Of a stretch of 64,000 bases of DNA, positions 10,519 through 22,599 are shown in pieces. Position 1 is the first letter of the stretch, and each line of letters opens with the position of its first letter. The stretch lies in the NCBI GenBank assembly GCA_036346225.1, contig JARFIW010001491.1, positions 2,108,001 through 2,172,000 of the forward strand. Reading direction: 5' to 3'. The notes beneath the pieces were generated by a model. The model searched no databases. It was given only the letters and a program-made list of their open reading frames with translations, and had not been told where the DNA came from. This DNA is from Platerodrilus igneus. Taxonomy: Eukaryota > Arthropoda > Insecta > Coleoptera > Lycidae. The position numbers and the translations under genes were made by a program.

Positions 10519-12180
10519 GTAAGTGTTTGTCTTTGAAGAAATTTTTTAATGCGTTAAAATACCCTTACTTGAGTGATTAAATCATTTGGACCTAACCAAA
10601 TCAGTTACCGTAGTGTGGTCGTTTTAGCATAACATTACACTGACGCTTTTATATTATTCAGCCGGAGTTTACCAACAAATTTTTAGTAATTGAATGTAAA
10701 ATTTTCTAAGTAGGTGGCATAATTTATTCCCAGGGCGTAAGCTTAACGCAGGATCTTCTGAACTTTAGTGTGTTGTTCTCTGGTAGTAGAACTTAACTGT
10801 AGTTTGTTTATAGTTCCGTTTACGGGGATATTCATTTTAGTTTTATGCCTTTAGTGGTAGAGTTGGGTTTCACTACAAGACAACTAGGATGACTAATTCA
10901 CCAGGGATTTTATTATTTAATAAGACATTTTGAATTTAAAAAAATTTACTCTAGAGATCAATTACGCTACTTAACGGAATATTGTTTTGGGGAAAAAACT
11001 CTAATTTAATTTTCTTTTATCTTTTTGAGCATTATATTTTCTTTTAGTTATACAGGTTTTATTGGCAGAGGGTTATGCAGTGTGATTGTAGGGTTCTTCC
11101 TAAACTGAAAAGTTCTGATTACACCAAAACCCACTTTCTTAGCGCTCGGTAATTTTATTTGGAGGCAGCTAGCTTATTCTCCTGGACCCCCTATTTTCAT
11201 TTGTACAGTGCAAAATATTAGTACCCCGCACTGACCGTGTCATACCCACTCAGCTATCGGAGCACTTCATTTCGTCATAAGTCTGAGCAACTTAAAACAC
11301 CCTGTAGCAAATTCTTTGTTTTCTGTGACCAGATGCCAGTGCATGTTGTAAACTTTGGTTCAGGTAAGATAAAATAAAGTGACCCACATTTATATTAATA
11401 TCAAATGCTATTTTTTAAGATTTGTAATTACCAGTTATTTAAAAATGGAACTATATCCATTATTTCCTCGTTAGTATGTGAATTTTATATTGTTAGTTTT
11501 TTAATTTAGTTTTTTAAGGAATCATCCACGGTAGAAAAAGATGTTTTTAATTTTCATGGCAATGTCTAGCATTACCATTTGGAACTTATAGAATAATACT
11601 GAAACTACTCAGAATTAAAAATAAAGAAACTTCTTAACTATTACTCAGTGAGACTAGATTATTTTAAAGTAATTCAAATAAATAAAAATTTTAAAGGAAT
11701 TAATCCAAATATAAAAAAAGCAAATGCGAAAACCTAATGTAGGTATCTAAAATACAATACAAATGTCTTCATCACTAACGGTTGTTTTTGAAGATCCTGT
11801 CGAAGAATCTTCGTTTAACGATTCACATTGACGATAAAATTTGCTAGTCCGCCGTTTTACATTAGCAATGAACACGATCCATCTTTAAACATCTTCTTTA
11901 TTTTATAAAATACGCTTGACGCACAGCACTCGCTTGAAATTACAAAAAATGACAATCCAAAAAGATTTATTATTAAATTTCATGATTTTTGGAAACTCAT
12001 AATTATAAAAATTCTTTGTTTTATCATTTATTCTGTCAGATCATAACGACTTAAACAGTCTGTTAGGGTCAAATAAAATCTTATTTATATATGAGGACTG
12101 TTTTTTGCAACCTCTGATCGTACTGTGCATCTTCCCTTTCACACAATCTGTCACAATCTAGTTTTTTATGGCATTCTGAG
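10519..12180. other. AT-rich stretch, nothing recognised
   Basis: No coding homology, tandem structure or paired repeat could be supported in this interval. Stops are frequent in all frames. Confidence 0.5.
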
Positions 12181-12184
12181 CCGA

Positions 12185-12400
12185 GCTGCAGGTATGTAAA
12201 CATGGTTACTTCAATTTATTCTCCTGCTAAGTGCGAATTGCGAAGTGTTATTCGTTTCCTGTAAGCAGAAGGAATAGTGTAGCAGAAATTCATCAAACAA
12301 TGAACCGCGTGTATGGAGAACACTTTATGAGTGATGGTGTGCGCGAGAATAGTGCCGAAAATTTAAAGATGCCGAACTGCTACTGTAACACAGCAGCTGC
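12185..12400 (+). pseudogene. mariner (Mos1-type) transposase N-terminal HTH fragment
   Basis: Plus-strand reading gives PAKCELRSVIRFL, then AEIHQTMNRVYGEHFMSDG in a shifted frame, then a degraded REW/FK stretch. This matches the first helix-turn-helix of the widespread mariner group that also gave rise to SETMAR, where RSVIRFL, a conserved EIH and YGE..MS..V.KW are typical. It carries a frameshift and stops around 12263-12290. The catalytic DDD core is absent; sequence after about 12450 is repeat family Y. This is a third mariner-type remnant, different in sequence from those at 2883 and 4830. Confidence 0.65.
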
Positions 12401-12479
12401 TTTAACAATTTCAATAAGATGTTTTCTATCATCCGCCATACATGTAACGCTAGTGCATTAATTAAACAAACAATAGTAA

Positions 12480-13960
12480 ACAGAAAAGAATTTATTAATT
12501 CTAGTTAGTTAAATGAGATATAATTCAAATTACCTGAAAAATATATAGAAACTTGGGTAGCTTACATTCTATAAAGGAGCTATTTCATTATAATATTAAA
12601 GTAAAATTCCGAAATAAACAGGGAAGCATCTAATATAGATTAAATATAACCAGTAATCAACATTCGAGATGTCACACTCGTCGTATTAATATGGAAAAAT
12701 ACCGACATATTTCAGTAAATCACCAGCCTAGGAAAATGTATTCGTAAACATTCACACAAGTTTAAAGACACCAAAATCATAGTAAATTACCCCAATAGAA
12801 ATAAACACGTAAATTTACAATAATAAAAATTGCGTTGCAAAAATAAACAACCACGCCACTATCAAAAGCATGAGAACTAGATGACCGTGGACCTAAATAA
12901 AAAAGCATTGAATTCAAAATAGGACAGCTTTATGCGCATATCCTTGTGAACGAGAAGAAAATCGTGTAATACCGGCGAATCACAATAGAAGGGAGATTTA
13001 AACTTTTGATTGTCAGTGATAGAGCTTCGAGTTCGACACGCAATCATCGCCGAGCGGATTAAATGTTGAGTAATTCAAATAACCGTAGTTAAAATTCGGA
13101 TTTGTTGAAGAAATAAACGCCCAAACGTGAACGTAATCGCAAATTTAAAAATTGTTGCGGGTGAATGTATTCCTGTGGTGAATGCTTTCCTGCAACATAA
13201 AGTTGGATTATTGGATTACTTACAACCTCATTTTTGTCCAGCATGACAAGGTCGTATGAGGTTTTGTATAAGATCAACAAGCCTGTAAGTCACTGAATGT
13301 TTGTTTTCCACCTGTTGAAGTATATTTAATAACTCGTTCTATAAAACTTATTTTTATAAAAAGCACTTTTACGTTAGTGCACGCTTAGTTAAAAGTATAC
13401 TGTAAAAAGGAAACTCTGATATAGAAAAGCACCACAATTGTATCTACATAAATTATATGTACCAGTTAATTTGGTTAAATACCTACAATTGCTAAATTTA
13501 AGGTTTCCCTTTTCTTTTTTATACAGCATATTTAGCCAATTAGGTATAGAGCCAGTTTTTGTTTCGTTGTGTTTGTTAAATACTGCGATATTCTTGTTTG
13601 GGTAATATAGGTTAAGGTAAACGACTTGGAGTTTTCTTATTATTCGTGTTTATTTTAAATTAGGAATAGACGAGAAAAACGCGACTCCTTCAACCTATAT
13701 CGCAATAAGAACCATTAAAAATTGTCTCTTAGAAAACCCATCTTCTACGGAGACTGAAATCAAGGTGGGTTGCCGCTTAACAGCTTTTTATTAGACAGAA
13801 AGTTCAAAGACCTTTCCAGGTAGGTGTAAGTGAAAGTATACGCCTTAAAAGATTTGCATTTACTTTTATGGAACCTACCCCTCATCACAACTGAAAGGTA
13901 GCTGGTTCCTTATTAGCAGTTAAGTCTCATTTTTAGAATAACATTAATTTAGGTTGCTAG
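12480..13960 (+). repeat. Dispersed repeat family Y, copy 1 (unknown element)
   Basis: This stretch aligns along most of its length with 50040-51610 in the same orientation. Matching anchors include gacatatttcagtaaatcac (12700) with gacatatctcggtaaatcac (50215), gtaatataggttaagg (13602) with ataatataggttaggt (51230), and ggcttttattagacag-type text (13785) with ggctttattagacag (51420). Several indels separate the copies. No protein motif was recognised. Termini are not defined, so the class (LTR, DNA or LINE UTR) is unknown. Confidence 0.7.
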
Positions 13961-13974
13961 TGTCAATTTAGTAC

Positions 13975-14426
13975 GTGACATACAGTTTCGACCTAGCGTC
14001 GAGTGACTTCCATGTTTTCCCGGAACTGAAGAAGTGACTAGAGCAGCGCTTCCCAGCCAAAGCTTCAAGATAACATCAACGGTCATTTTAATTCATTGGT
14101 AGCAAGGTCTTATGCAGAGGGTATTGAAATGCTTGATCATAAGCACGATAAATGCCTCAATCTCGAAGATGATTAGTAACCATAAGTTTACATACTTTTA
14201 CTAATAATATAGTTTGTTTATATACACTTGTCTTTTTTTACGGCTCATAGAGATCCTTGTATAATGGGATCCATCCTTTTGAGGCGATGAAGGGGAGAGG
14301 GGGGGGGGCTAGTTAAATAAGTTTGTCGTGTTTATACTTCTAAAATGTATAATATGTTTAAATTAAATCTATATCGTTTAATAATTTGCACGCCATTAAC
14401 GAATTCGCTTGACATCACAACGATAA
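13975..14426. other. Intervening AT-rich DNA with a poly-G tract
   Basis: No gene recognised. A G-run, gaggggggggggct, sits near 14296-14308, just before the heptamer array. Confidence 0.45.
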
Positions 14427-14561
14427 ATTGTGAATGGTAAATGGTGAATGGTAAATGGTGAACGGTAAATGGTGAATGCTGAAAGGTGATTGGTGAATGG
14501 TGAATGGTAAAAGGCAAAAAGTAAACGATAAACGGTAAATAATAAGTGGTAAACGGCAAAT

Positions 14562-14960
14562 GATAAATGATAAATGATAAATGATAAATGATAAATGATA
14601 AATGATAAATGATAAATGATAAATGATAAATGATAAATGATAAATGATAAATGATAAATGATAAATGATAAATGATAAATGATAAATGATAAATGATAAA
14701 TGATAAATGATAAATGATAAATGATAAATGATAAATGATAAATGATAAATGATAAAGGATAAACGATAAACGATAAACGATAAGCGATAAGCGATAAGCG
14801 ATAAGCGATAAGCGATAAGCGATAAGCGATAAACGATAAACGATAAACGATAAACGATAAACGATAAACGATAAACGATAAACGATAAACGATAAACGAT
14901 AAACGATAAATGATAAATGATAAATGATAAATGATAAATGATAAATGATAAATGATAAAT
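14562..14960 (+). repeat. Concentrically ordered heptamer block
   Basis: Exact count along the plus strand: 27 GATAAAT, 1 GATAAAG, 3 GATAAAC, 7 GATAAGC, 11 GATAAAC, 8 GATAAAT, with no interruption. Variants are therefore nested around a GATAAGC centre, each differing from its neighbour by one base. Confidence 0.97.
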
Positions 14961-15085
14961 GGTAAATGCTAAATGGCAAATAACAAATGGTAAAGGTAAA
15001 TCGTCAATAGTAAATGCTAAATGGCAAATTGTAAATGGTAACTGGTAAATGGCAAATGGTAAATGGTAAATGGAAAATGGTAAAT

Positions 15086-16426
15086 GATAAAAGGCAAAAG
15101 GTAAACGGTAAACACTAAACAGTAAATGGTAAATAGTAACTGGTAAATGGCAAATGGTATGTAATGGTATATAATGGTATATATGTATAATGGTATATAT
15201 ATGTATATGTATAAATGGTATATGTATATAGGTATATAATTATATATTATATGGTATATAATGGTATATATATATGTATATGTATATATATATGGTATAT
15301 GGTATATATATATGGTATATATATTATGGTATAATGGATATAATGGTATATGGTATATATATGTATATGTATATGGTATATGGTATATGGTATATAGGTA
15401 TATGGTATATGGTATATGGTATATGTATATAATGGTATATGGTATATGGTATATATGGTATATGGTATTAATGGTATATATTATATGGTATATGTATATG
15501 GTATATGGTATATATATGTATATGTATATGGTATATGTATATGGTATAAATGGTAATGGTAAATGGTAAATGATAAATGGTAAATGACAAATGGCAAATG
15601 ACATGGCAAATAATAAATGGTAAATGGCAAATGTAAATGGCAAATGCTAAATGGCTAATAGTAAATCGTAGATAGTTAATGCTAAATGGCAAATGGTAAA
15701 TCGTAAATAATAAATGGTAAATGATAAACGGTAAACAGTAAATGGTAAATAGTAACTGGTAAAAATGGCAATTGACAAATGGTAAATGATAAATGGTAAA
15801 TGGCAAGTGCTAAATGGCAAATGGTAAATCGTAAATGCTAAATGGCAAATGGTAAATGGCAAATGGTAAATGATAAATAATAAATGGTAAATGGCAAATG
15901 ATAAATGGTAAATGATAAAAGGCAAAAGGTAAACGGTAAACACTAAACAGTAAATGGTAAATAGTAACTGGTAAATGGCAAATGGTATATGGTATATGGT
16001 ATATGGTATATGGTATATGGTATATGGTATATGGTATATGGTATATGGTATATGGTATATGGTATATGGTATATGGTATATGGTATATGGTATATGGTAT
16101 ATGGTATATGGTATATGGTATATGGTATATGGTATATGGTATATGGTATATGGTATATGGTAAATGGTAAATGGTAAATGATAAATGGTAAATGACAAAT
16201 GGCAAATGACATGGCAAATAATAAATGGTAAATGGCAAATGTAAATGGCAAATGCTAAATGGCTAATAGTAAATCGTAGATGGTTAATGCTAAATGGCAA
16301 ATGGTAAATCGTAAATAATAAATGGTAAATGATAAACGGTAAACAGTAAATGGTAAATAGTAACTGGTAAAAATGGCAATTGACAAATGGTAAATGATAA
16401 ATGGTAAATGGCAAGTGCTAAATGGT
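15086..16426 (+). repeat. Higher-order duplication inside the heptamer array
   Basis: The text beginning gataaaaggcaaaagg occurs at 15086 and again at 15914 (offset 828). The text beginning acatggcaaataataaatgg occurs at 15601 and 16209 (offset 608). The flanks of the TATATGG-type tract are thus duplicated nearly identically, while the tract itself differs by about 220 bp: degenerate and about 400 bp in the first copy, perfect and 175 bp in the second. Confidence 0.88.
15984..16158 (+). repeat. Perfect (GGTATAT)25 run
   Basis: 25 uninterrupted copies of GGTATAT, 175 bp. Such perfection implies recent expansion or contraction compared with the degenerate TATATGG-type tract at 15158-15560. Confidence 0.97.
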
Positions 16427-16722
16427 AAATCGTAAATGCTAAATGGCAAATATTAAATGATAAATAATAAATGGTAAATGGCAAATGATAAATGGTAAAT
16501 GATAATTAGTAAATCGTAAGTGCTAAATAATAAATTAATTAATTAATTAATATATAAATCAACTAAAGCGGAAAAATTAAATTTGAAAAATCTACTTCTT
16601 TAATTGGTTTCGTGCTGAGTCTGAACGCTGCATAAACCCACTTATTTATAAATTTTTGATATCCGATGTTACGGTAAAAACTTTTGAAAACATTATTTCA
16701 ATAGCTTGGTACTGGTATAGGA

Positions 16723-18228
16723 TTGTTACATACAGTTTTGGCCTCAGAAAATCTAGCCGATGATCCACAGAAAAACTTGGTGAAGTACTCCGCTAGAAAT
16801 CTTATTTCGATAAAATGCTGAAAACTTCGACTTTATTAACAAAAATGGTTGCCAACTAACTCAGTGGGATGTATGATGTAAGTGTTTGAAGAGGGTTCCA
16901 GAATGTTATCGGGAATGAAATATACCTTTATCGGGAAACATCTTGGATGCCAAGTAATCTCGCAGGGTTTCTACGGAAGAACCCTAAAAACAATAACAAG
17001 AGGGGGCCAAAACTTGAGAGCAGGAGAGTGATTCTGGCTTAAAATTTATCTGAAAGACCGTTAAGTCCACTATTGCCTAAACACAAAACGAACCTAAACC
17101 ATAATAATATAAAAACCTATTTAAAACTGCTATCTGAAAGAAAGATTTCTAAAATCAATTGTTGAATCATCCGAAGTTTCAAACGCGCTTCTAGGTAATT
17201 GCAAAGTAATTTATTTCAAAAAAACTATAACTATATTTACACATTAATTGGAAAAAGAACCAAATATAAACATGTCAATACACTATTCTACACGATTGTG
17301 TTTTCATTAGTATTATACACACCTAATCACACAAACGTACTATAGGTACGTTTTATCAGTTCATGCAATAATTTAAAATGTTTATTTGGTTACAAACTCT
17401 CTGGTATAGTTTCAAATGGATTCATAAATACCCGATGAGTGATTGTTGATTGTAGTTAAGATAGACTTCATTAAAACGTCTATTTAGATCGACTTCGCCA
17501 CCCTCAATATGGTCATCTCCTACCTATAGTTGTCTATCTGGGCACCAATGTGCCCGTAAAATTGAAAATAACCAACTTGTTTGGGTATTAATCCCAACAT
17601 TTAACTGCTCTGTCTGTTCGATAACCTTTACGTCAAAAGTAGTTAACCTACTAAAGTTGCATGTTGATTGTTTGGATATTAAGTACGAAGTCCTCTAAGA
17701 AAATGGATCCTTCCTTCCTAAAATAATTCGAGACATACTCGGCAAATTTCAGACAAATGAATTAAGACTGTAAAATAATAATACCGTGTGTCATTTTTGC
17801 TATATAATCTGTCTATATAATTAACTTTCGGATAGCTAAACTAAACCAGAAACCGAGACTTTTATTTATTTGAGTCAGTACAAATCTGCCGGTAAAGTTT
17901 CATGCCCAACCGATGAGATTACAGGCGTGCCAACGTAATACATTATTAATCAAAATAAATGAATCATGCAACTGTAATAATTTAGAACGAAATTACGATG
18001 ATCACATCATCTCTAACCTTTAAAAACTGACATAATAGATTCGACCACGTTTGAGTATAAGATATAAAATAAAATTCAATATATGATACAAAAAAAATGC
18101 TTCTTTTGATCAAGAATGCATGTAACCTAAAAATTATATTTGTTGAAGGAAATAACCTAACTCTATTGGTGGGGTTTACTAATACAGAAAGTATTAAAAT
18201 GAAATAATATTATAAACATTTCAAAAGG
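16723..18228 (+). repeat. Dispersed repeat family X, copy 1 (about 1.5 kb, unknown element)
   Basis: Aligns end to end with the reverse complement of 60575-62084 and, in pieces, with 54523-56393. Shared start: ttgttacatacagttttggc here, gttacgtacagttttggc in copy 2. Shared inner text: gagagtgattctgg, tacacgattgtgttttca, ccaatgtgc. Shared end: attaaaatgaaat followed by aaacatttcaaaag. No open frame or protein motif was recognised, and neither terminal inverted repeats nor target-site duplications could be made out. It is probably a non-autonomous transposable element or part of one. Confidence 0.82.
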
Positions 18229-18289
18229 AATGTCACAAGGTAATTATAAACTAGTTAAATTTGTTTATAATGTTTGTTTTGATACTACT

Positions 18290-19200
18290 GATTTGACCTT
18301 TTAGGCGCGTTAAGAGGCAATTTAAGACTTTCAAAATATAAACAGAATTTAAAAAAAAATCAATATTTCAATTAGTTTAGGTTCTAAGCGTAAATTTGAA
18401 ACAAAACTTAATTCGCCTATAACTTTTATGTTTATGTCAAAAATTTTTTGAGCGCATGCAGTACGATTTAGGCGTAAAAATGTGACAAAAAGAAAAATTA
18501 TAACTTTATAACTCAGTTAGTTTAGGGTTGAACGCGAAGTTATTTATACATTTTTGTTCTGATGTCACATATTTGAATTTTGCGGGACGTTAGGGCGTTA
18601 TTCGTGGCTAACAAAGGCAACAAAAAATTTTGAAAAATCGTATATTTTAATTTGTTTGGTTCTAAGCGTGATTCGATACAAATAAACTTAGTTTGCATAT
18701 CACTTTTCGCTATGAATGTTATAAATTTTATTTTTGAGTGAGTTGAAGACACAATTTGGGAGCAACAAGAAAGACAAATAACGAAGGTTCAAAACTTAAC
18801 CACTCGGTTAGTTTAGTGTTGAACATAAAATGAGCACAAAAACAAACCTAATTTATTCATTATCTTTTTGTTTATACATTTAAGTTTTTGAACACATTAG
18901 TATCCAATTTGAGAGTAACAAAAATCCAAGGAATTTTTGTAAAGTTAGTATTTTAATTAGGTTGGCTCTGTGTGTGAAACTAGAGCAAACGCATTAATTT
19001 GTCTATAACTTTTTATTTTTAATATTACAAATTTAAATTTTTGGATGTTTGGGGCGGAATTTGGAAGCAACAAAGTGACAAAAAGGAAAACCTAAAAATG
19101 TAAATTTATTTAGATTAGCGTGGAGATTGAAGTTAAAACGAACCAACACAAAAGGTCTATTACTTTTTTATTTTGATATTTAGAATTTTTCTGTGGACTT
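18290..19200 (+). repeat. Degenerate tandem repeat, period about 150 bp, about six units
   Basis: Recurring landmarks are a ttagtttaggKttgaacg-like phrase near 18375, 18518, 18650, 18806, 18957 and 19107, followed in each unit by an aactttttatttt-like phrase, aattttTGg and ggagcaacaaa...gacaaa. Spacing varies from about 130 to 156 bp. Divergence between units is high, so this is an old array. Confidence 0.75.
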
Positions 19201-19259
19201 GTTGGATTTTAAGATCATACAGTTAAAAGGTGCTTTGGGGCACATTTTGGGCGCAATAA

Positions 19260-21200
19260 AATACAAGTGTTCTAAAATTTGCACCTTTATTGTGATGCCA
19301 ACTCAACACTTCCCAATTGTATACAAATTAAAAAATATTGTTATGGAGCTGTTTAATGTTGGCTATTCTATAAAACCGCTTTTGAACGATCACTTTGTAT
19401 AGAATAAGGTTGAGAATGTCTCATACATTGTGGATTCTTTGTAAATGCGCTGTCAATTAAATTTCATACAATAAAAATCAGCAGAGATTTATTAATTGTT
19501 TGAGTGTTATAATATTACCCAACATTTTCATAATTGCATCCATGAACCTTTATTATGAAACAATAAAGGTTCAGTATAATTTATTAATTTCGAGTGAATT
19601 CTGTGGCGACTGTAAGGCGACCTAAATTCGTTATTGTTATATCCTTTATTATTCATGCACTTCACCTGTTTAGAGATTATTATGTTAAGTGTTAGAAAAC
19701 CCCATTACCCATAAAATGTTACGTAAGAAATCGTTTGTTTTCTACATGTCTGGGAAAAGTTTTCGTTATCATTTACATGTGAATAATGAGGTTTGATGAG
19801 CTTTCTTTATTTCTTGAGTAATTCTTATCTCCCTATAGTTTATTGAACTACAAAATATAGGTCAATAGATAGAATGATGAAAACATTGTTTTGGTTGCAT
19901 AAAAAACTTATCTAAAATAAATTTTTCTTTTATTAAAATTCAGAAACGTCTTTAATACGTCAAAGATGCGTAAAATTTTCTTTATTATTTATTAGTTTTC
20001 ACTGTTATTGCCGCGAGTCGAGCAGTCAGTCAATCAGTGAAATGTACTGATAGTAGTTGATCCTTTGCGTAATCGCTAGCTGTGTATAACCTACATCTAA
20101 CCCAAAATATCTTTAAAAGTTAACATTTTATTTCAGAGATACCTGGGTTTTCTCAAAATTGAAAAATACGGACAAATTAAGATGTCTTGATAACGAACGA
20201 AGATCTTATACTGGCTTGGCTAAATGTTTCTGATAGTTAGGCGTCACTAGTGCCTTCAAAAGATTTTCCAGTTCACGAATTTCGGGCACTTTGTTCTTCG
20301 CAATTTTTTTAAATGGCGCTATATGGTCCAAAACCAATTCACTGATCAGGATTAATAATACATGATGATAGGTCGAGGGTGGTCATGCAAAAAAGCTGTG
20401 GTTCAATTCGATTGGTCAAGTGGAACCGAATCAAATTTTGATTTATAAAAACCGAATTCTATATTATAGATTTTAAGCTCGGGAAGTAATATTTTTGGAT
20501 CATCAGCTAGTCACATTGGTTTCTCCCCCCAAAATGACCGGATGACGAGATGTTTGATTCAATAATGTCCAAAACACAGATATTCGGTTTTCGTGTACTA
20601 AATACGTGAAATCGATTGGTAACATCCCTTAGAGATTCGGAAAGGTAATTTTTTTAATTATTTTAGTCGGAAAATTAATTGTTGACATCCGTTTTATTAC
20701 ATACGTGTACGGATGATGAGATATAGTTTCCAAAAAGTTTGAAGATCCCATATTTTCCAAATAATCGAAGTAGTAGCGGAACGGAATAGGATATGGTGCT
20801 GTTTTTAATTCCAATTTAAGAATCCTAACAAAATTCAAAGAAATAATATTCCCTACTCTTTCTTCTTATGCCAAGTACGAATATTTCACAAATTCTGTTA
20901 ATTTGTTGGCCTGAGTTGTAAAAATTAGCTTACTTGACGCATTCTACAAAAACCGATTAGGAACCGCATATTTCAAGTTAAAAATACAGAAACAAAGAAT
21001 TAAAATAAAACTAATAAAACAATTTCTTAAAAAAAAATGTTTCTATGTTAATGCGAAACTGTATTTTATCTTTAAAATTATGAAAATAAAAATACTGTCG
21101 TTAATAATTAATTTATAATACAGTGTTTCTGTTCTGAACGGACCTGCACCTTGAAAAAGTTCTAGAATACTAGAACGAGTAGAATGGCTTACATGTTTCC
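19260..21200. other. AT-rich stretch without recognised genes
   Basis: No coding homology seen. A weak internal repetition exists: cggatgacgagatgtttgat (20539) resembles cggatgatgagatatagttt (20709), and cgattggt recurs at 20408 and 20613. This may be a very old tandem repeat. Confidence 0.4.
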
Positions 21201-22599
21201 GTGAGTTAAAGAGCCCGAACTATACGTTTAACCAAACTAGCGAGGAACCAGATTAAAACAAGTTCCCGAAAGAAGGTAACGGCTCTTTCGGTACCTAGAG
21301 TGGCAGAGACCATAGAAATCGCAAATCGGTATGGCATTTTAAAACACACTATTACGATGTAGAGGGAAACGGAAAACAGCCGCATTACCTCCCAAGTACA
21401 CGATTCAAAATTATGGCATTCTCTGGGGTAAAAGATTACACAGTTACAGTAATACCCCATTTGGATCTCCGGGAGGGGACTACCTCGGAGGATATGATTG
21501 GCAAGCTCAATAAGAAAAAAAGAAGAACCGGGAACATCGTATGAGTCGGGGCGTGAAATGCTAGAAGCATGAAGCAAGTAAGCAGGTAAAAGAATTTAAA
21601 AAAGAAAATGTACAGGCTAGCCTTAGATATAGTAGGGATCAACGAAGTGCGGTGGCCAGAAGTGGAGATTTTTGGAGCGTAGACTTTAGGGTAATTCATA
21701 CAAGATTAGAGGAAGAAAATTCAGATTTGGGAATAGTTATGCGGAAAAGTATAGGACACTGTAGAAAACGATCTACAAAAGAACGAGAGTATTTCATGAT
21801 TGGATTAGAACCTAAACCGGTAAAAAGAGTAATAATACAAGTATACGTGCCCATCTCTAGCTACATTGAGGAAGACGTAAAAATGATCTGCAAGATATTG
21901 AATTCATACTAAAATTCGTAAAAAGACACGAGAATTTAATAATTACTAGAGATTTTAATGCAGTGGAAGAGAAGGTAAGGAAGGAGCGGTAGTAGGTTTA
22001 TTTCGTTTAGGCAGGCGAACCGACAGGGGCAATAGGCTTATAGAGTTTTGCGGCAAAAACAATTTAACCATCACAAACACATTATTTCAACATCTAGTTA
22101 GAAAACGATACACACGGAAGATGCCAGGAAACATAGGGAGATATCAAATAGATTATATTCTTGTTAGATAGATAACGGTAAAAGATATACAGATGCAGAT
22201 ATACAGACTGCCTATAAAATATAATTGTAAAGCCGCAAGTATATTTAAAATTTAAAAAAACAACTAAAATAGGCACTTTGATTTTGAGAAACTATAAGAT
22301 AAAGATACCCACAAAAGAGAAAAGAGAAAAAATTAAACGAATTGCTGAAAGACAACGGGAAAATTTCTAATACCAAGAAAATAGAAGCAGAATGGAATAT
22401 TAAATCCGGTTTAAACATGGCGGCCAGAGATATTCTGGGGTATAAACAAAAGAAAATAAGAAACCGTGGGTAACAGAGGATATTCTTAATTTAATAGAAA
22501 AAAGACGAAAGTACAAAAATAGACCAGATAAAGCAGGAAAAGAGAGATTCAAAGCCATAAAATGGGAAAGTATTCGCAAATGCAGGAAACTAAGGAACA

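Larger units (their letters stand above)
14427..16520. repeat. Heptamer satellite/minisatellite array, about 2.1 kb
   Basis: Almost the whole interval is a 7-bp periodic sequence built from variants of GATAAAT, GGTAAAT, GGCAAAT and GGTATAT. Sub-blocks are listed separately: a strictly ordered block (14562-14960), a perfect GGTATAT run (15984-16158) and a higher-order duplication. Because 7 is not divisible by 3 and the units contain no stop in several frames, long spurious open frames arise on both strands (peptides such as repeated IYHLPFT). These are not genes. It is not the usual insect telomere repeat TTAGG. An assembly artefact in array length is possible. Confidence 0.97.

Noticed and set aside
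14332..16484. Long open frames on both strands with peptides such as repeated IYHLPFT or MVYGIWY
   Set aside because: They follow from stop-free heptamer repeats read in all phases; the 7-bp unit gives a 21-bp, seven-residue cycle. No start context, no homology, and overlapping frames on both strands.
14427..16520. CRISPR-like array
   Set aside because: There are no unique spacers between repeats; the units are direct heptamers, and the context is eukaryotic.
14427..16520. Telomeric repeat
   Set aside because: The heptamers are GATAAAT/GGTAAAT/GGTATAT types, not the insect TTAGG pentamer or a known variant, and the array is internal.
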